A stretch of 64,000 nucleotides of DNA from Antedon mediterranea (GCF_964355755.1 NC_092675.1:3258312-3322311), one strand, 5' to 3'. Positions 49,501 to 62,500 are shown, counted from the stretch's first letter. Program-made: numbers and translations. The notes: a model not told the origin generated them from the letters alone.

Positions 49501-52500
49501 TGCGTGGTGCTGTACCAAGTGATGCACTTTGTGTGGTGCTGTACCAAGTGATGCACTTTGTGTGGTGCTTTACCAAGTGATGCACTTGTTGTGGTGCTGT
49601 ACCAAGTGAAGCACTTTTATGTGGTGCTGTGCCACGTGATGCACATTGTGAGGTGCTGTACCAAGTGATGTACTGTATGAGGTGGTGTACCAAGTAGAGC
49701 ATTAATGGTACATGATGTTGTACGACGTTGTTATACGAAGTGGTGTACTTTGTGTATTTATTGGGCTTTGGTTTCTTTATAGATATTTGGTGACGGTTCT
49801 GTTGCTCAATCTGTTTTAAGTCGTACAGCAAACGGAGGGTTCCTATCGGTGAACTGGGCGTGGGGTATCGGGGTTACCTTGGGTGCTCATTTTGCATCAG
49901 GAATATCAGGCAAGTACGCCCTTTCACAAATTCAGCATAGTTTACTCAATGGAATTGACCTGCTGCAAAGGAGGGCAATTTTCACGTGTACTTTCATGTG
50001 ACGTATGGACATGAACTGGTCATGTGTATCAACCTTTACAGATAATGAGCAAGCACCTGATGATTAGATACTGAAAAAGATTACCTGTCTTACGCCTACT
50101 ACTTGCTTACAAATTTTTTATTTTTTTTTAAAGGTGGACATTTGAACCCAGCTGTTACTTTAGGATTCGCCTGCATTGGTCGTCTGCCATGGAAAAAAGT
50201 TCCTGTCTACATGCTTGGTCAATTCCTGGGTGCTTTCATTGCAGCAGCTTGTGTCTTTGGAATTTATTCAGGTATAAAACTGAATCTGTTATTTAAGTTT
50301 GTTGAGTACAATAATTTACGACATACGTATATTGTAAATTATTAACACATGTTCAGCTATAAGTAATTTTCAAAATATTAAAACATATCTATATATATTT
50401 TGGCCAAAGGTTGAAGGCAAAAATGTGCATGGGCCATTCAAATACTGTACATCACAGTCACCAGATCTGGGCCCTCTGGGAGAGACCAGTCTTTGACTGA
50501 AGAGGTTGCGCTTCATACTTAGTAAATAAATAATAACAAACAAACAAGCGTCACAATTGTTTTAACAAATCACGTTAACAATCAAACATTTCCAACCTTA
50601 TGGATAATAAAAACGGAATTAAAGTTTAATAAACCTAGTTTGTTCTCCATACAGAGGCAATAGATGCGTTTGATGGTGGAACCAGGTCTGTGATAGGACC
50701 TAATGCTACAGCAGGAATATTTGCCACCTATCCGGCTGAGTACTTATCTGTCTGGGGCGGATTTGGTGACCAGGTAAATAGTAAAGCTAAAGTGACTCTT
50801 TAGAGTATCCAACGCAGGGAAGAGTGATTCACTCTTCCGAGATCTATAACGGCAGAATTATTTAACAAAGTAACGTGGTGCATTATATATTTTACAAAAA
50901 ATCTAGTAAACGTAACTTGCTCCAATTTGACACGCAAGTAGGTAGACTGCAGAGACTCAAGATGCTACCCTTTTTCAGAATTCTGGATACTTATATTTAC
51001 AACAAACGCTAAGCTGTGTTGAGTAGGTCTGAGGATGTTTTATGCTTCGGAACCTGCTCCATTCAGACACGCAATCTGCATTTACACAAGATGCCACTAC
51101 TTCACAATATAGGCCTTTTTAAAGATTTTTTTTTGTATACTGTATAATAATGTTATTCCCATCCTTATCCCTACACAACTTAGGTGCAGCCTAATATAAT
51201 AGTTTATCATTGTCTTAATTTTTTTCGCACAGAATGTTGTTGGTCATAATGTTATGACTACGAAAATGAAGAAACTCTGTTTTTATTGTACAGGTGTTTG
51301 CTACAGCACTATTGATGGCATGCATTCTGGCTATCACAGACAAGAAAAACAACAAACCACCTAACGGCATGGAACCGTTCATCATAGGCCTAGTTGTCTT
51401 CGTCATCGGTCTCGCATATGGCCTTAACTGTGGCTACGCAATCAACCCAGCTAGGGATTTCAGTCCGAGGCTGTTCACTGCTTGTGCAGGATATGGAAAA
51501 GAAATCTGGACGTAAGTATGTGTAGTGACCGGTGGAAACGCGTAGTACCGCGCAGTCACTAAATATGCAATACATAAGGAGCAGCACCCGAGTCTGTAGC
51601 TATCACTAGATACATATTAACCGACTATTGCAAGTCATTGAGATAAGAGTAAGATTCGTCACAGGTCTAATTTCTAGAATAGAAAACTAATTAAAAATAT
51701 TATTATGATGATTTTCCTTATTGCTTTTGATAGACCAAGAGGTATACAGTGGTGGTGGGTCCCGATTGTAGGCCCTTTCCTAGGGGCTGTAATCGGCGCA
51801 ATAACCTACCTGATAACTATCGAAATACACAACACAGACGACAGCGAAGAAAAAAAATACGGACAGCAAGAGTTAGTCGGTATGTAAACTTACCATGTCA
51901 TTTGTATGCACGTGTTTGTATCTCATTATGTGCACGCTTGTCATTGATCACGTAGGTATCATTTAATGGATTGGTTTACAACCGGGTTTATGTACGGTTT
52001 AAGTGCGTATACTTTCCACCTGCTCCGGAGTGACATATTAATGGTTATATGATGTATACCAACTGGGTTTAATGTTTTGCTTGAAATCACCATCATCGCC
52101 TTAAAAGATGTATTCTTTAATCTTTGCATTTGATCCCACGCGTTAAATGATAATACCATTAGCTTTTATCAACGTTTGCATGCGCGCGTTGAAGCTATCA
52201 TCCTCAACGTTTGCACGCGCGCGTTGAATCTATCATCATCAACGTTTGCACGCGCGCGTTGAAGCTATCATCATCAACGTTTGCACGGGCGCGTTGAAGA
52301 TATCATCATCGACGTTCGCACACGCGTGATCAAGTTTGTGATGGAAGTTTCATTAATGCAATAAGAACTAGTGAATTGTTTCTTTCATTATCAACAAATA
52401 TTTTTAACATTTTTATTTTGTTAAAATAGTAAATTATTAAAAAAACTACGAATTTGATGTGCCAGACAACTACATACGTAAAATAACCCACTAATAATAA

Positions 52501-54329
52501 ACTCTAAGTAAACACATTAGTTACAGCACCGTTACGGGCCGGTTTCCTGTATAGTCCTAGGCCATGATAAAAATGCTGTATTTATTTTATTTCTTTTAGT
52601 GAATGAAAATGCTTGAATGAATGTACCGTCAAAGATGCAGATCCAAAAGGATATTAAAAGATACATTTTTCAATTCATGACATTGTTATCATTCGCTGAA
52701 ATTATATATGCACAATTATTATTATTATTGTACAGTATTAATTAGCATTATATATACAACAACTATTAAATTGATTAATTATTATTATTATAAACATTTC
52801 AATCTAAAAATACGTATGCGTAAACTCTGAGTTTATGCGCTTTGGCGTTTCATACAATAAAAAAGTCCAACTATGATCATCATCCTACGGGGCGCTCGTA
52901 CATAAGATTATTGAATCCTTCCATTACGTCACATTCTTCCCGCATGAATGCACCCATACAGAGCAGCAGAACTTTAAATTGTCAAACTCATTTTTAATAA
53001 ATCGAAGTTTCAATCCCCTTTCATCACAGCAAAATAGAAATCATTATAGAAATGTTAAGCATGTTTTAATACAATGAACATATTATTGGAATCGATGTGT
53101 TTGTTCTTTTAGAATATAGAAACCTACACGAATCCTGACCATTCGTCGAGAATAACGTTTAACTTTGTGTATAGTGGCGCCACATACTTTGATCATATAC
53201 AGTTATATACATGCTTCCTGACAACATAGTATCACGGAGGAAATAAAAAAATATATTATTTCCTCCAAATGTTTTAAGTAGTTGTCAACATTCCCTTTAA
53301 CATTTTAATAATAATGTAATATAAAAACGATGTTTCACAAATATGCTGGAAATGTTAAGGGGTTAAAAAATACTTATTAGGGTTAGGCACTTTAGTACTT
53401 ATTGTTTAGCCTCTTAAATGTTCCACTGTATAGCAAAAGATCTTCTTATGCCACAATGGGCACTTTCTGATCAATATGAGTGGTGACCCACTAGGGGCCT
53501 AATAACTTTTCGTTATTTAGCCAGACAATGGTCATAGGTAATTTGTAAATGACAATGTTTTGAATCTGGTGCGCATGCGCAATCTTGATTCGAAAGATCT
53601 GATCGTTGCTTTGAAAGGGTAATAACGATGTGCATGATTACAAAAACTTATAATGGCATGGCTGAAAAATACATTCTTTATCATTACTAATATTGTAGCT
53701 CATATTAGTGCATGTAATATAGATTTAGTCATTTAAACATTAATAGGCCTATTACGTCATAAGCTCTGAATAGTAATAATGTAGTAATAATGTTTGGTTC
53801 CTATTAAACACGCAACGCAAGCGATCAATCACAAACGATGGATTATTCCAACTGTCGCTTGTCATTGGTCAACTAGCATGCGTTTCTATAGTGGGAACAA
53901 AGATTTGATAGCGACCTTTTGTTTTCTGCGCATCATCAGAAACATATGATGATGAATGACTGAAAACGATAGTGTGTTAATGATAGTAATAGTGCGAAGT
54001 GTGACAAAAGAACTTCTGACGTAATATGCTTCAAATAAGTCATTAACTTTACAAATAAAATGTATATTTTGTTACATGTTCTATGTAAAATGTATTAGTG
54101 TATTGTTTGTTGTTAACATTAGTATGATTTTGTGATAGAATTACAGTTCTATTAATTTCAAATTACTAAAATTAAATTGAAATGCAATTTCACTGTTTCT
54201 TGTAATTGTTCTGTAGTTGTTTATGTCATGTAACATATTTTGGATTACGATATTTATTTCCTAGGAATGGGAACGAACGTGACGGCGGAAAATAACATAG
54301 CAGCAGATGTTGAAAATTCTATGGAGTAA
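43513..54329 (+). CDS. Aquaglyceroporin (aquaporin 3/7/9/10-like)
   Basis: A six-helix membrane channel for water and glycerol. Exons: 43513-43617, 49783-49909, 50134-50271, 50655-50773, 51294-51511, 51734-51879 and 54265-54329; all phases fit, giving 305 residues. Both pore motifs are intact: GGHLNPAVT (NPA at 82-84) and GYAINPARDFSPRLF (NPA at 214-216). The Asp after the second NPA-Arg and the FGDGSVAQ and WWWVPIVGP segments place it with the glyceroporins. The N-terminus is MGVPKWQENV and the tail is acidic (TAENNIAADVENSME). Intron 2 starts GCAAGT, a GC-AG intron that phase and the conserved SGGHLNP junction require. Intron 1 is 6.2 kb and filled by repeats. If the last intron is retained, the stop comes one codon later at 51887; a further acceptor near 52600 would give another short tail. 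Confidence 0.95.
44353..46519. mobile_element. 2.2-kb TIR element in aquaporin intron 1 (non-autonomous, MULE-like)
   Basis: The left end reads caccacgaagtgacactaac and the right end its exact inverse gttagtgtcacttcgtggtg. The 9-bp direct repeat atatcgtca flanks it at 44344-44352 and 46520-46528. Additional copies of the palindromic core ttcacgaagtgacacta lie inside near both ends (about 44534, 46200, 46225 and 46270). A fragment of the 28787 MITE family is nested at 45594-45715. No transposase frame is visible. Confidence 0.7.
47985..49740. repeat. 29-bp minisatellite, about 58 copies, in aquaporin intron 1
   Basis: The unit splits as gatgcactttgtgtgg plus tgctgtaccaagt (29 bp), with variants gaagcac, gcgtgg, gagttg, tatcaag and acgagg. 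The 28-bp variant tggtactgaccaagt occurs three times, at 48841, 49246 and 49477. These spacings equal 14 and 8 units less one base, so blocks were duplicated. Copies decay towards the right end (49560-49740), 40 bp before exon 2. As 29 is not a multiple of three, all minus-strand frames stay open over long distances; those frames are artefacts. Confidence 0.95.
50455..50545 (+). mobile_element. Possible LINE/SINE 3' end in aquaporin intron 3
   Basis: tctgggccctctgggagaga followed by ccagtctttgactgaagagg, then tagtaaataaataataacaa. A GC-richer body with a TAAA-type tail in AT-rich DNA looks like a retroposon end. Weak call. Confidence 0.4.
52169..52327. repeat. 35-bp tandem repeat with alternating CG core
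   Basis: About four and a half copies of a unit made of aacgtttgcacgcgcgcgtt and gaagctatcatcatc in aquaporin intron 6. The cacgcgcgcg core is an alternating purine-pyrimidine tract. Confidence 0.9.
53793..53905. mobile_element. Degenerate TTAA-type MITE copy in aquaporin intron 6
   Basis: Runs from ggttcctattaaacacgcaa to ctatagtgggaacaaag, recognisably the same ends and interior (aagcgatcaatcacaaacga) as the other copies but with many changes. Related interior pieces recur at 54494-54560 downstream of the aquaporin stop. Confidence 0.55.
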
Positions 54330-56522
54330 CAAGTATTTTGTTATATCTAAAAGTTCATATCATTTATCTACCTCTTAGTTGATATTCCACAGTAACGCCA
54401 CGAAGAGATATATAGAGTTGACGCACGCGCACATCTTATTACCGGTGTACGCGTCCGTTCAGGTTGTGTACGTACATCTCTTCTCTTTTTTAATGACGAG
54501 ACGCAACACAAGCGAGTTGACCAATGATAAGCGACAGTTCCAATAATCCATAGCTATCGGTGTACGCATGCGTTAAAATTGTGTGTCTCAGATCTTCTCT
54601 TTCAAGTGATGTCACGGCGTATGACATTTTATTTCCCTCCAATTAAAGACCATCCATTCATAGTCTCTAACTACTAGACCTATCAATGTAATGTTGTGTA
54701 TCTGCGCGCGCACCTAAAGCGGTTTCTAAACCTTAGTTACAATAGAATACAAAACAGGTATATTTCTACTTGATTGTGTATAATCCTGTAAAAATATGTT
54801 GTTAAATAAATAAATAAATAAAATAAATAAATAAAAAAAATTAAGGGGACTTTTCTGAACCCAGCAAAATATCCCCTAATAGGGATATCACGTGAACATG
54901 GGATGACCGTAGTGTTCAAAGATAGCGTAGCATCTTGTTCTTTTCACGGGAAAGCATTTCCAATTCTATTGTATAAGTTAATATCAATTGCATTTTGAAA
55001 CAACAACTTGGCGTTATACACTGTAACAATATAAATACAGGTTGTAAAACAATAGTACGATAATCGAGAGATCATTACCGCAATATAGTTTAATTATCAT
55101 AAATCGATCGTTAAGCACAACTAGTTTATCCATAATGTTCACAATGTCCCATATGTTTTGTAAAATATCAGGGTTTTCTAAACGCACGTTATAAATAATA
55201 AACACACTGTCTTGTTGCTCAAATTTTATTTTATAAACATTCATATTGATACTGTATTTACATAAACAAAATATTATATAAAAATTAGAATATAAGTTTT
55301 TAAAAATCATGATTATAAGTAACTATATAAGCGGTCAAATAAAAGCGAATAGCACACACTTTAACATTAGTATTAGTCAATTTCAAGGATTTTATCCTAG
55401 CGGTTTCATATCACTCTTTACCTTCTATTTTTTTTTTACATTCTTCGTTTTATAATACAGAATTTTCTTGATTAATTGGGTAAAATTCTTTCTTTTACAT
55501 ATTCCAAATTGAATACAATATTATCAATATTTCACTTACTTTTCTGTACTTTTTTTTAGACTGTCCGTAAATTGTACCGAATCATTTGTGAAAGAATAAA
55601 ATTAAATTAAAATTTGTTGTTGGAAAACTTTAGGGTTTAGGATGTTCAGATAGCACAGTAATATAATAGTATAGTATAGTATTACTTTTTTGTTATCATA
55701 ATTAATATAGAAACTTAAGAAAACAGTGTTTTTGTCGAATGTCTTTGTTTGCATGATTTGTAATATTAATGCTACAACATCATAAGCTTATATATTCGAC
55801 TGGTCTGTTTTGAGACCTGCCAAAGTTTGCTGACAGTTACCTGTCCCAAGTAACTTGGGCAAACTGCAGAAAACTAAGTTTGCAGAAGTTGGGTCGTGTG
55901 TACCTTATTGACATACTAGTTGATCGATTCTATAGGTGAACAAAATGACATCCTCCAGTAACAGAGACTGTAGTTTAGAAAAATCAATTAAAAACAGTAG
56001 CAAAGTTTGGTAATGTAGACTAGACTAGGTAGAATAGGTAGACGTTGTTTGCATGCAAACGGTCACTGCAATCAATGTAAAACTTAAAGGAATATGGATT
56101 GGGCACTTTCCAAAATATAAAAAATCTAATCCCGTACCACATAGTTTGGTCAGGCTATGCACTATGAAAAGGCTGTTTCGTTCCTCTACATAGCTTCATG
56201 TAAATCATAACATTGCTAATCTGTGTACTATTTATACGTTAAATTCTCGAAATGTAACTTGCATTCTCTATTGATAATCATAAGTCTGTGATAGATGATT
56301 CTATGTATATACATATAGTCGTGCTTACCAGTCTGACGTCTTCGGCTTTTGTCAAATAGTATGGTTGATTGAGGACGTTTTTTACCTCTCAAATGTACAC
56401 AACCCTACGTTTCAAACACTTTATTGAAATATCATTAGCCGTAAGTGGCATTGATATGTATATACAAATAATCATCTACAGGTATCTACAAACGTAAACC
56501 CATGATTCGGTTTAAAGCCCAT
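54330..56522. other. Convergent intergenic region between aquaporin and MAM genes
   Basis: The two genes end towards each other here. An AAAT run at 54803-54840 contains AATAAA hexamers that could end the aquaporin transcript. At about 55849 a cccaagtaacttggg palindrome is seen. The rest is AT-rich without exons. Confidence 0.5.
56420..56425 (-). terminator. Polyadenylation signal AATAAA of the MAM gene
   Basis: tttatt on the plus strand reads AATAAA on the minus strand about 100 nt downstream of the MAM gene stop codon, a normal distance for a short 3' UTR. Confidence 0.55.
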
Positions 56523-59500
56523 CTATGACAGGTTACTTAAAATGGATACCTCATAGGCAGGGTTATCAACTGCTAAATCTGCCGATATGTTCTGGTTAGT
56601 TGAGTAAGGAAACTGCTGTTCATCTTTTGCTTGCCTTGATTTTTTTACGAATCTTCGGCGAACTACCAGGATAGCAACTGATAGCAATATCATAAATAGT
56701 AGAATTAGCGTGAACGATATGAATAATTTTGATACAATGTCGAGGTTTTCGTCGTCGTCGTCGTCGTCGTCGTTGTCGGTGGTGGCGTTCTTTTCTTGGT
56801 TACTTGAAGCAGAGGGCAGCGAAGAGGGTGTAGGCCTAATGGTTGCTGTTGAAAAAAAGTTGGTTCATTATTGTCAAATTTCTTCAAGAAATATGTTTGA
56901 TTTTTAATTATAGATCCGTAATAGATTGCACGATACATTAACAATGCTTATATTTATATAATACATAAAACTAAATTATTAGTATCTGATCCCAAACACT
57001 ACCACCCCCACAAAATAGGGTTCTACTTTGAGTATTATACAAATAAGGGTTTTTGTTAAATAATATATATTTTTAAAATCAGAAAACATTTAATGCAATG
57101 TTACCTTTGATATTACCTCTGACACAGGTCCCAAACTTAACGGTGATGTCATCTAAAGCAATGAAGCCTCTTGGTGCAAATCCTACAACCCCTTCAAACA
57201 TAATCTGAAATAAGACGTTCTTGGGAGTTAAACCGAGTAAAATTAAGTAAAATGTAAATTAAATCAAATCTCAAAATAATTAACATAAATTGAATGAAAT
57301 TATTTCAACATGATAAAAACCTGTTGGTCATCTTGTTTGACTGAGATGTCGAATTGAGATGTCTTCCACTGACTAGAATTCTTCAAAGAAACGGATCCTA
57401 CAAAGTCATTCAAGCCACTGACGCCTAAAATGTACACGTTTAGCTGTTGTTGTGCATCCCCTTTCATAAAATACTTGAATGTTAAACATCGATTAGTAAT
57501 ATTAGGTAGGATTGTCGGTGTTGCAATGTTGGCAACGTCACCTCTTCCTCGCCTAGCCATATCGAGGTAGATGAAATTTGTTTGGCCTAAGTAAGAAGTT
57601 TCGAGAATATTAATTAGTATCATTATATTTAAGATTGAATTATATTATAACATTTATTGATAGACTATATAATTACACATTGGTCGCAAGCCTTGTCCTC
57701 CCATGCATTCGATCATAGAAAATATTCCTATGATTCGATCCATAATACAAATTAAATATTGTTATCGAGTTACAATCTTATATCTATTATTATAATATTA
57801 CCTTCAGTTGCTGTCGAAAAATTTGCTATGTCCTGGCTATCAGCAGAAGCGTTTAGAAACGTCCAATCAAACACGTCACTAACGCTCTGTTTAAATCCAC
57901 ATTGTGATAAACCACTCTCAAAGTCACATGATAACTCTGTAACAGTTGTTGATTCCCCGGATGGAAAACAGTGATGACTTGTTATGCTCACGTCATCGAT
58001 GGCAATATCTCCGAGATGTCCCTTTCCAATTACACCAGTAAGCAAAATCTTTAATTTTTTATTTAAAAAAAAATTCCTTTGAGTGCTGGCTAGTGTTGAG
58101 CTACAGGTGACTTTAGTGGGAATGGGACAAGGATTTGCCCCTAAGTCAAGATGGTCGAGATACACCCATGACTACCACCGCTAGGGCTTATATGCGCTTG
58201 TTTCATTCATTACGATGACTAAATGTTATTGTTGTTTATTGTTTTTGAAGGAATAGTATATACTGACTTCAATTCAAAACACTTCTATATTTATTTAACC
58301 TGTTGCGCCACTAAAGATAGTTGTATGTGTGGGGTGTCACGAAAGCTCAGACCACGAAAGCTCAGACCCCCTAAGACCTAAGATCACGAAAGCTAAGACC
58401 CAACACCTAAGATTACAAATATTTATCTTTCGCACCTGCCTTGTATTTTAACTCCTAACATTTATTCTGAATACCACACCTTAGAATTGGCACTTTCATG
58501 AAAAAGAATCACATAAAAAGTAACAAATACATTTTTAAATTGATGATTTTACAGACGTTTTTCTCGCACACAAAATGACTAGCCTACAGTTACAGTAGGC
58601 CTACCCCATGGGCCATGTTCAATGTTTTTGTTTCTATGGAACGTCAAAAGAGCAAAAATTATATAGAGGGCTGAAAACTCTGTGGAGTCCATCTACAGTG
58701 TGGATGGAACAATGTAAAATTAAAATTGTAATGATAATAGTATAATCATGCAAGTACGAAGAAATAAATACTGGCAAATAAATTTTAATTTAAAAATCAT
58801 GATAAGTTTTTTTGTTTCGTTTTCTTTCTGTTTTTATACTTGTACTATTATTGTTGCTCTTTTGGCGCTCCATAGAAACAAAAACATTGAGCATGGGGAG
58901 CTCGAGGAGTTACATTACAGTATACAAAGAAACACATCTGTAAAATCATCAATTTAAAGGATTTATTTATTTGTCATTATGTGTTTCTCCTTCTGAAAGT
59001 ACTTATTTGGAGTCAAAATACAAGAAAGGCAGGTGCGTAAGAAAAACATCCTCTGAACCAACACAATGGAGTAAATATATATCAACAAACAACCCGTCAA
59101 GTTTGTTTGTTGTAAAGAAAAAATATACATTTACTCAACGGGCGAAAATAATGTGAGTTTATCTATGTTTTGCGGTAGTATTAAATTATATTTATGGTAA
59201 TAAATGAAACCTACTGTGTTTAAAATTATGTATGGATAAACAAGTATTGTTTTTAAGCTGTAGTATATCTTAGTATTTGTAATCTTAGGTGTTGGGTCTT
59301 AGCTTTCGTGATGATCTTAGGTCTTAGGGGGTCTGAGCTTTCGTGACACCCTGTATGTGTGTACTGTGTGACTATTGGGGATACAGAGATTTTTTATACC
59401 TTAATTCTCTCTTCTATAAACCCATTGTTTACATCGTAATTGATCGGGATCAAAGCTTCAATCCATCTATCACCTTGTTCCCCTTCAATATTCATTAACC

Positions 59501-62500
59501 GTTGATGATACCCTTCAGTATAGAAGTATCTGAACACTTTCAGGGATCCTACGTGTTCGCCTTTCATGTGGTACCAGAATTGTAAGCACAGCACGTGATC
59601 GGTTGAGGGGTCAATTGGTGGAGACGTCAGTTGAGCTCGTTCACCCGGACGACGTGGGTCTGAGGCTTCGATGTAAATATATTGTCCTATAATGTTTAAC
59701 GAACTACTTATTAATTAATTTACGGAGCGATGCCAATCACATAGTACAGTAACACTGTTCATTGACGAGGTGTGGATTTAGAATGAAAACGTTGATTGAA
59801 TTTATTATTAACAATTTCAACAGGTATTACAACGTGTGGCAGAATTGGTTACACGTGCGACAACTATTATAAAGTGCGATAATCTTGATTAAATTTTGAC
59901 AGAGTGTAACTAAATGGTTTACAAACTGCACAGTGCATTAAAAAATGTTACAGAATGTTTTTCAAACTGCAACATGTATTACAAAGTGTTACAGAATGTT
60001 TTTACAAACTGCAACATGTATTACAAAGTGTTACAGAATGTTTTACAAACTGCAACATGTATTACAATGTGTTACAGAATGTTTTTACAAACTGCAACAT
60101 GTATTACAAAGTGTTACAGAATGTTTTACAAACTGCAACATGTATTACAAAGTGTTGCAGAATGTTTTACAAACTGCAACATGTATTACAAAGTGTTAAA
60201 GAATGTTTTACAAACTGCAACATGTATTACAAAGTGTTACAGAATGTTTTACAAACTGCAAGATGTATTACAAAGTGTTACAGAATGTTTTACAAACTGC
60301 AAGATGTATTACAAAGTGTTACAGAATGTTTTACAAACTGCAAGATGTATTACAAAGTGTTACAGAATGGTCTACTACAACATATATTAAAAAGTGTGAC
60401 GTAAAATGTACATAAATCCAAACCTACCTTTGCTATTGCCATACGTGTGATCTGCAGATGGACCAGTTTCCAAAGAGTGCGTTGAACCATTACGTAACTC
60501 CCAATCAAAATTATCCATTTGTGATTGTTCAAAATTGCAAAGAGAGGAGCTGTTACCCTCAAAATCACAGGCGAAAAAATCAACCACGTCATCTAAATTT
60601 TCTGGTAACGATAATTAGAATAAATTAATGCATGAATAAGGAATATTCTCATTATACCACTTTAAAAAAAATGATGTCTACACGTACCTTTGCCACAAGC
60701 TACAGCATGGAATTCAATATCGTCAATAGCAATATCGCCGTAGGCGGTATTTCCAACCGTGCCTTCAAATACAATCTACATGAATTATAAATGTAACACT
60801 CGAAAATAATGAGTTGATAATAAATATTAGGTGATATTCAATCGTAGGCCTATGTCTATTAATCATATCAGCGGTCAAATGTAAAAGTATGCTATATATG
60901 CTAACCACCGTCTAAAATCTGAAGTTAGGTTGGTGAATTACCAAGATACGCGAGTCTTTCCAACATACGTACATTTGAGTAGGCCTACTAAACTAATCCA
61001 AAACACGCAAGTCTTTCCAAAATACGTCAACTGCTTCTTTGCCGTCGTTTCAATAACAATTTACGTAGGGTACATGTAGGTTTATTAACATATGGATACA
61101 CCACTACATATTGATGCAATTCAATCTATGCCGAAATTACTACTATGATTATTAATTTGATTGCATACACATTCAACAGCGAGCAAATCTATCGTGCTTA
61201 TAAACGTAAACGTATGCCTACGTCTCATTGAGGCTTAAGCTTGGTTCCCACTAGAACGTAACGCAAGGACGTAAACGCAACGCAAGCGTTTTAACCAATG
61301 ACAAGCGAAGTTATAGACAGTTAGCAATCACAAGCGAATAAGCCATCGCTTGTGAGTGGAGTTAGGCACAAGGTCAGTATTGAACCGACAAGCTTGCAAG
61401 CTCCACTACAAACCAATCTTTTTCAATTTTTAATGAAATAATTTTAGAGCATTTACCTGGAAATTTTCAGTCTGTCCTTTTATGTCTACTTTTTCCAATC
61501 GCCAAACATTTCTCTGATTGCCATGTTTTACATAAATAGGATCAAGTGGTAAACCGCCACCAACATCTTTTTTATAAATCTTTAGGAAATCGATACCCCT
61601 GCCGTACATGTGGTAATGGAAAGAAATACAAATATCCGTATTGTTATTGTTTATAATTTGCGTAAGAAGTCTTGCCTTATCACCTTCACGTCTCGGACGC
61701 GACGCCTCTATGTACATATAGTGCCCTGAAAGACATTCAATAATATACAAATAATGAATGTTTATGAGTGCAATGGTACAAATAATGGCACGAGGTGAAT
61801 GATGAAAGGTTATATCAACTCGGCTTTGCCTCGTTGATATAACCTTTCATCATTCACCAAGTGCCATTATTTGTACCATTACACGAATACAAAACATTCA
61901 TTATTTGTTTTATATAACATCTAGACGTTTTTTTTTCGTACACAAAAATGTTTCAAAAAGTACTATTTAACGATCGTTGAATAGTGCGTACTATTGCACG
62001 CCATGTGACCCACATTCGTCCAATCAAATGACAGGAATTTATATAGGTGTTATATAACATTGGATATTAGTACTAAACAACATTCCGCACTTGTAATAAT
62101 CATTGAACTTGGTATAGAGTTGTTACCCTTCATAACATGTCACACTTTGCTAACTGAGTTTGATAAAATAATCTGAATCAACTTAAATGTAATCATTGGC
62201 TTTTTAGTATGCCTGATAGGCATTATATTCATTGTATGCAAATTTATAAATGTATACGTTTAAAAGAGTGTGAAATTGGCACAATGATATTCCATTTTAT
62301 TGAAAAAAAAACGTCATTTTTGGTAATTTGCACTTTGCTAACTGAGTTTGATAATGTAATCTGAATCAACTTAATTGTGATCATTGATTTTTTAGTATGC
62401 CTGATTCTAAGCCATTATATTGACAAAAAACGTCATTTTGCCATTTTTGGTAATTAAACTTCGACAGATTCAGATTATGGGTAACCTTATCACTACCAAA

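Noticed and set aside
47985-49740. CRISPR-like array
   Set aside because: Units are contiguous without unique spacers, in a eukaryotic intron; this is a minisatellite.
47951-49831. Several long minus-strand open frames (up to 360 codons) with HKVHHLVQHH-type repeats
   Set aside because: They are all frames of one 29-bp minisatellite in an aquaporin intron; there is no start context, splice support or non-repeat sequence.
58748-59156. Two plus-strand frames inside the 1-kb TIR element
   Set aside because: Short, with no transposase motif, and lying in the palindromic interior.
59914-60404. Plus-strand frames with CYRMFYKLQ repeats
   Set aside because: Artefacts of the 41-bp minisatellite in a MAM-gene intron.
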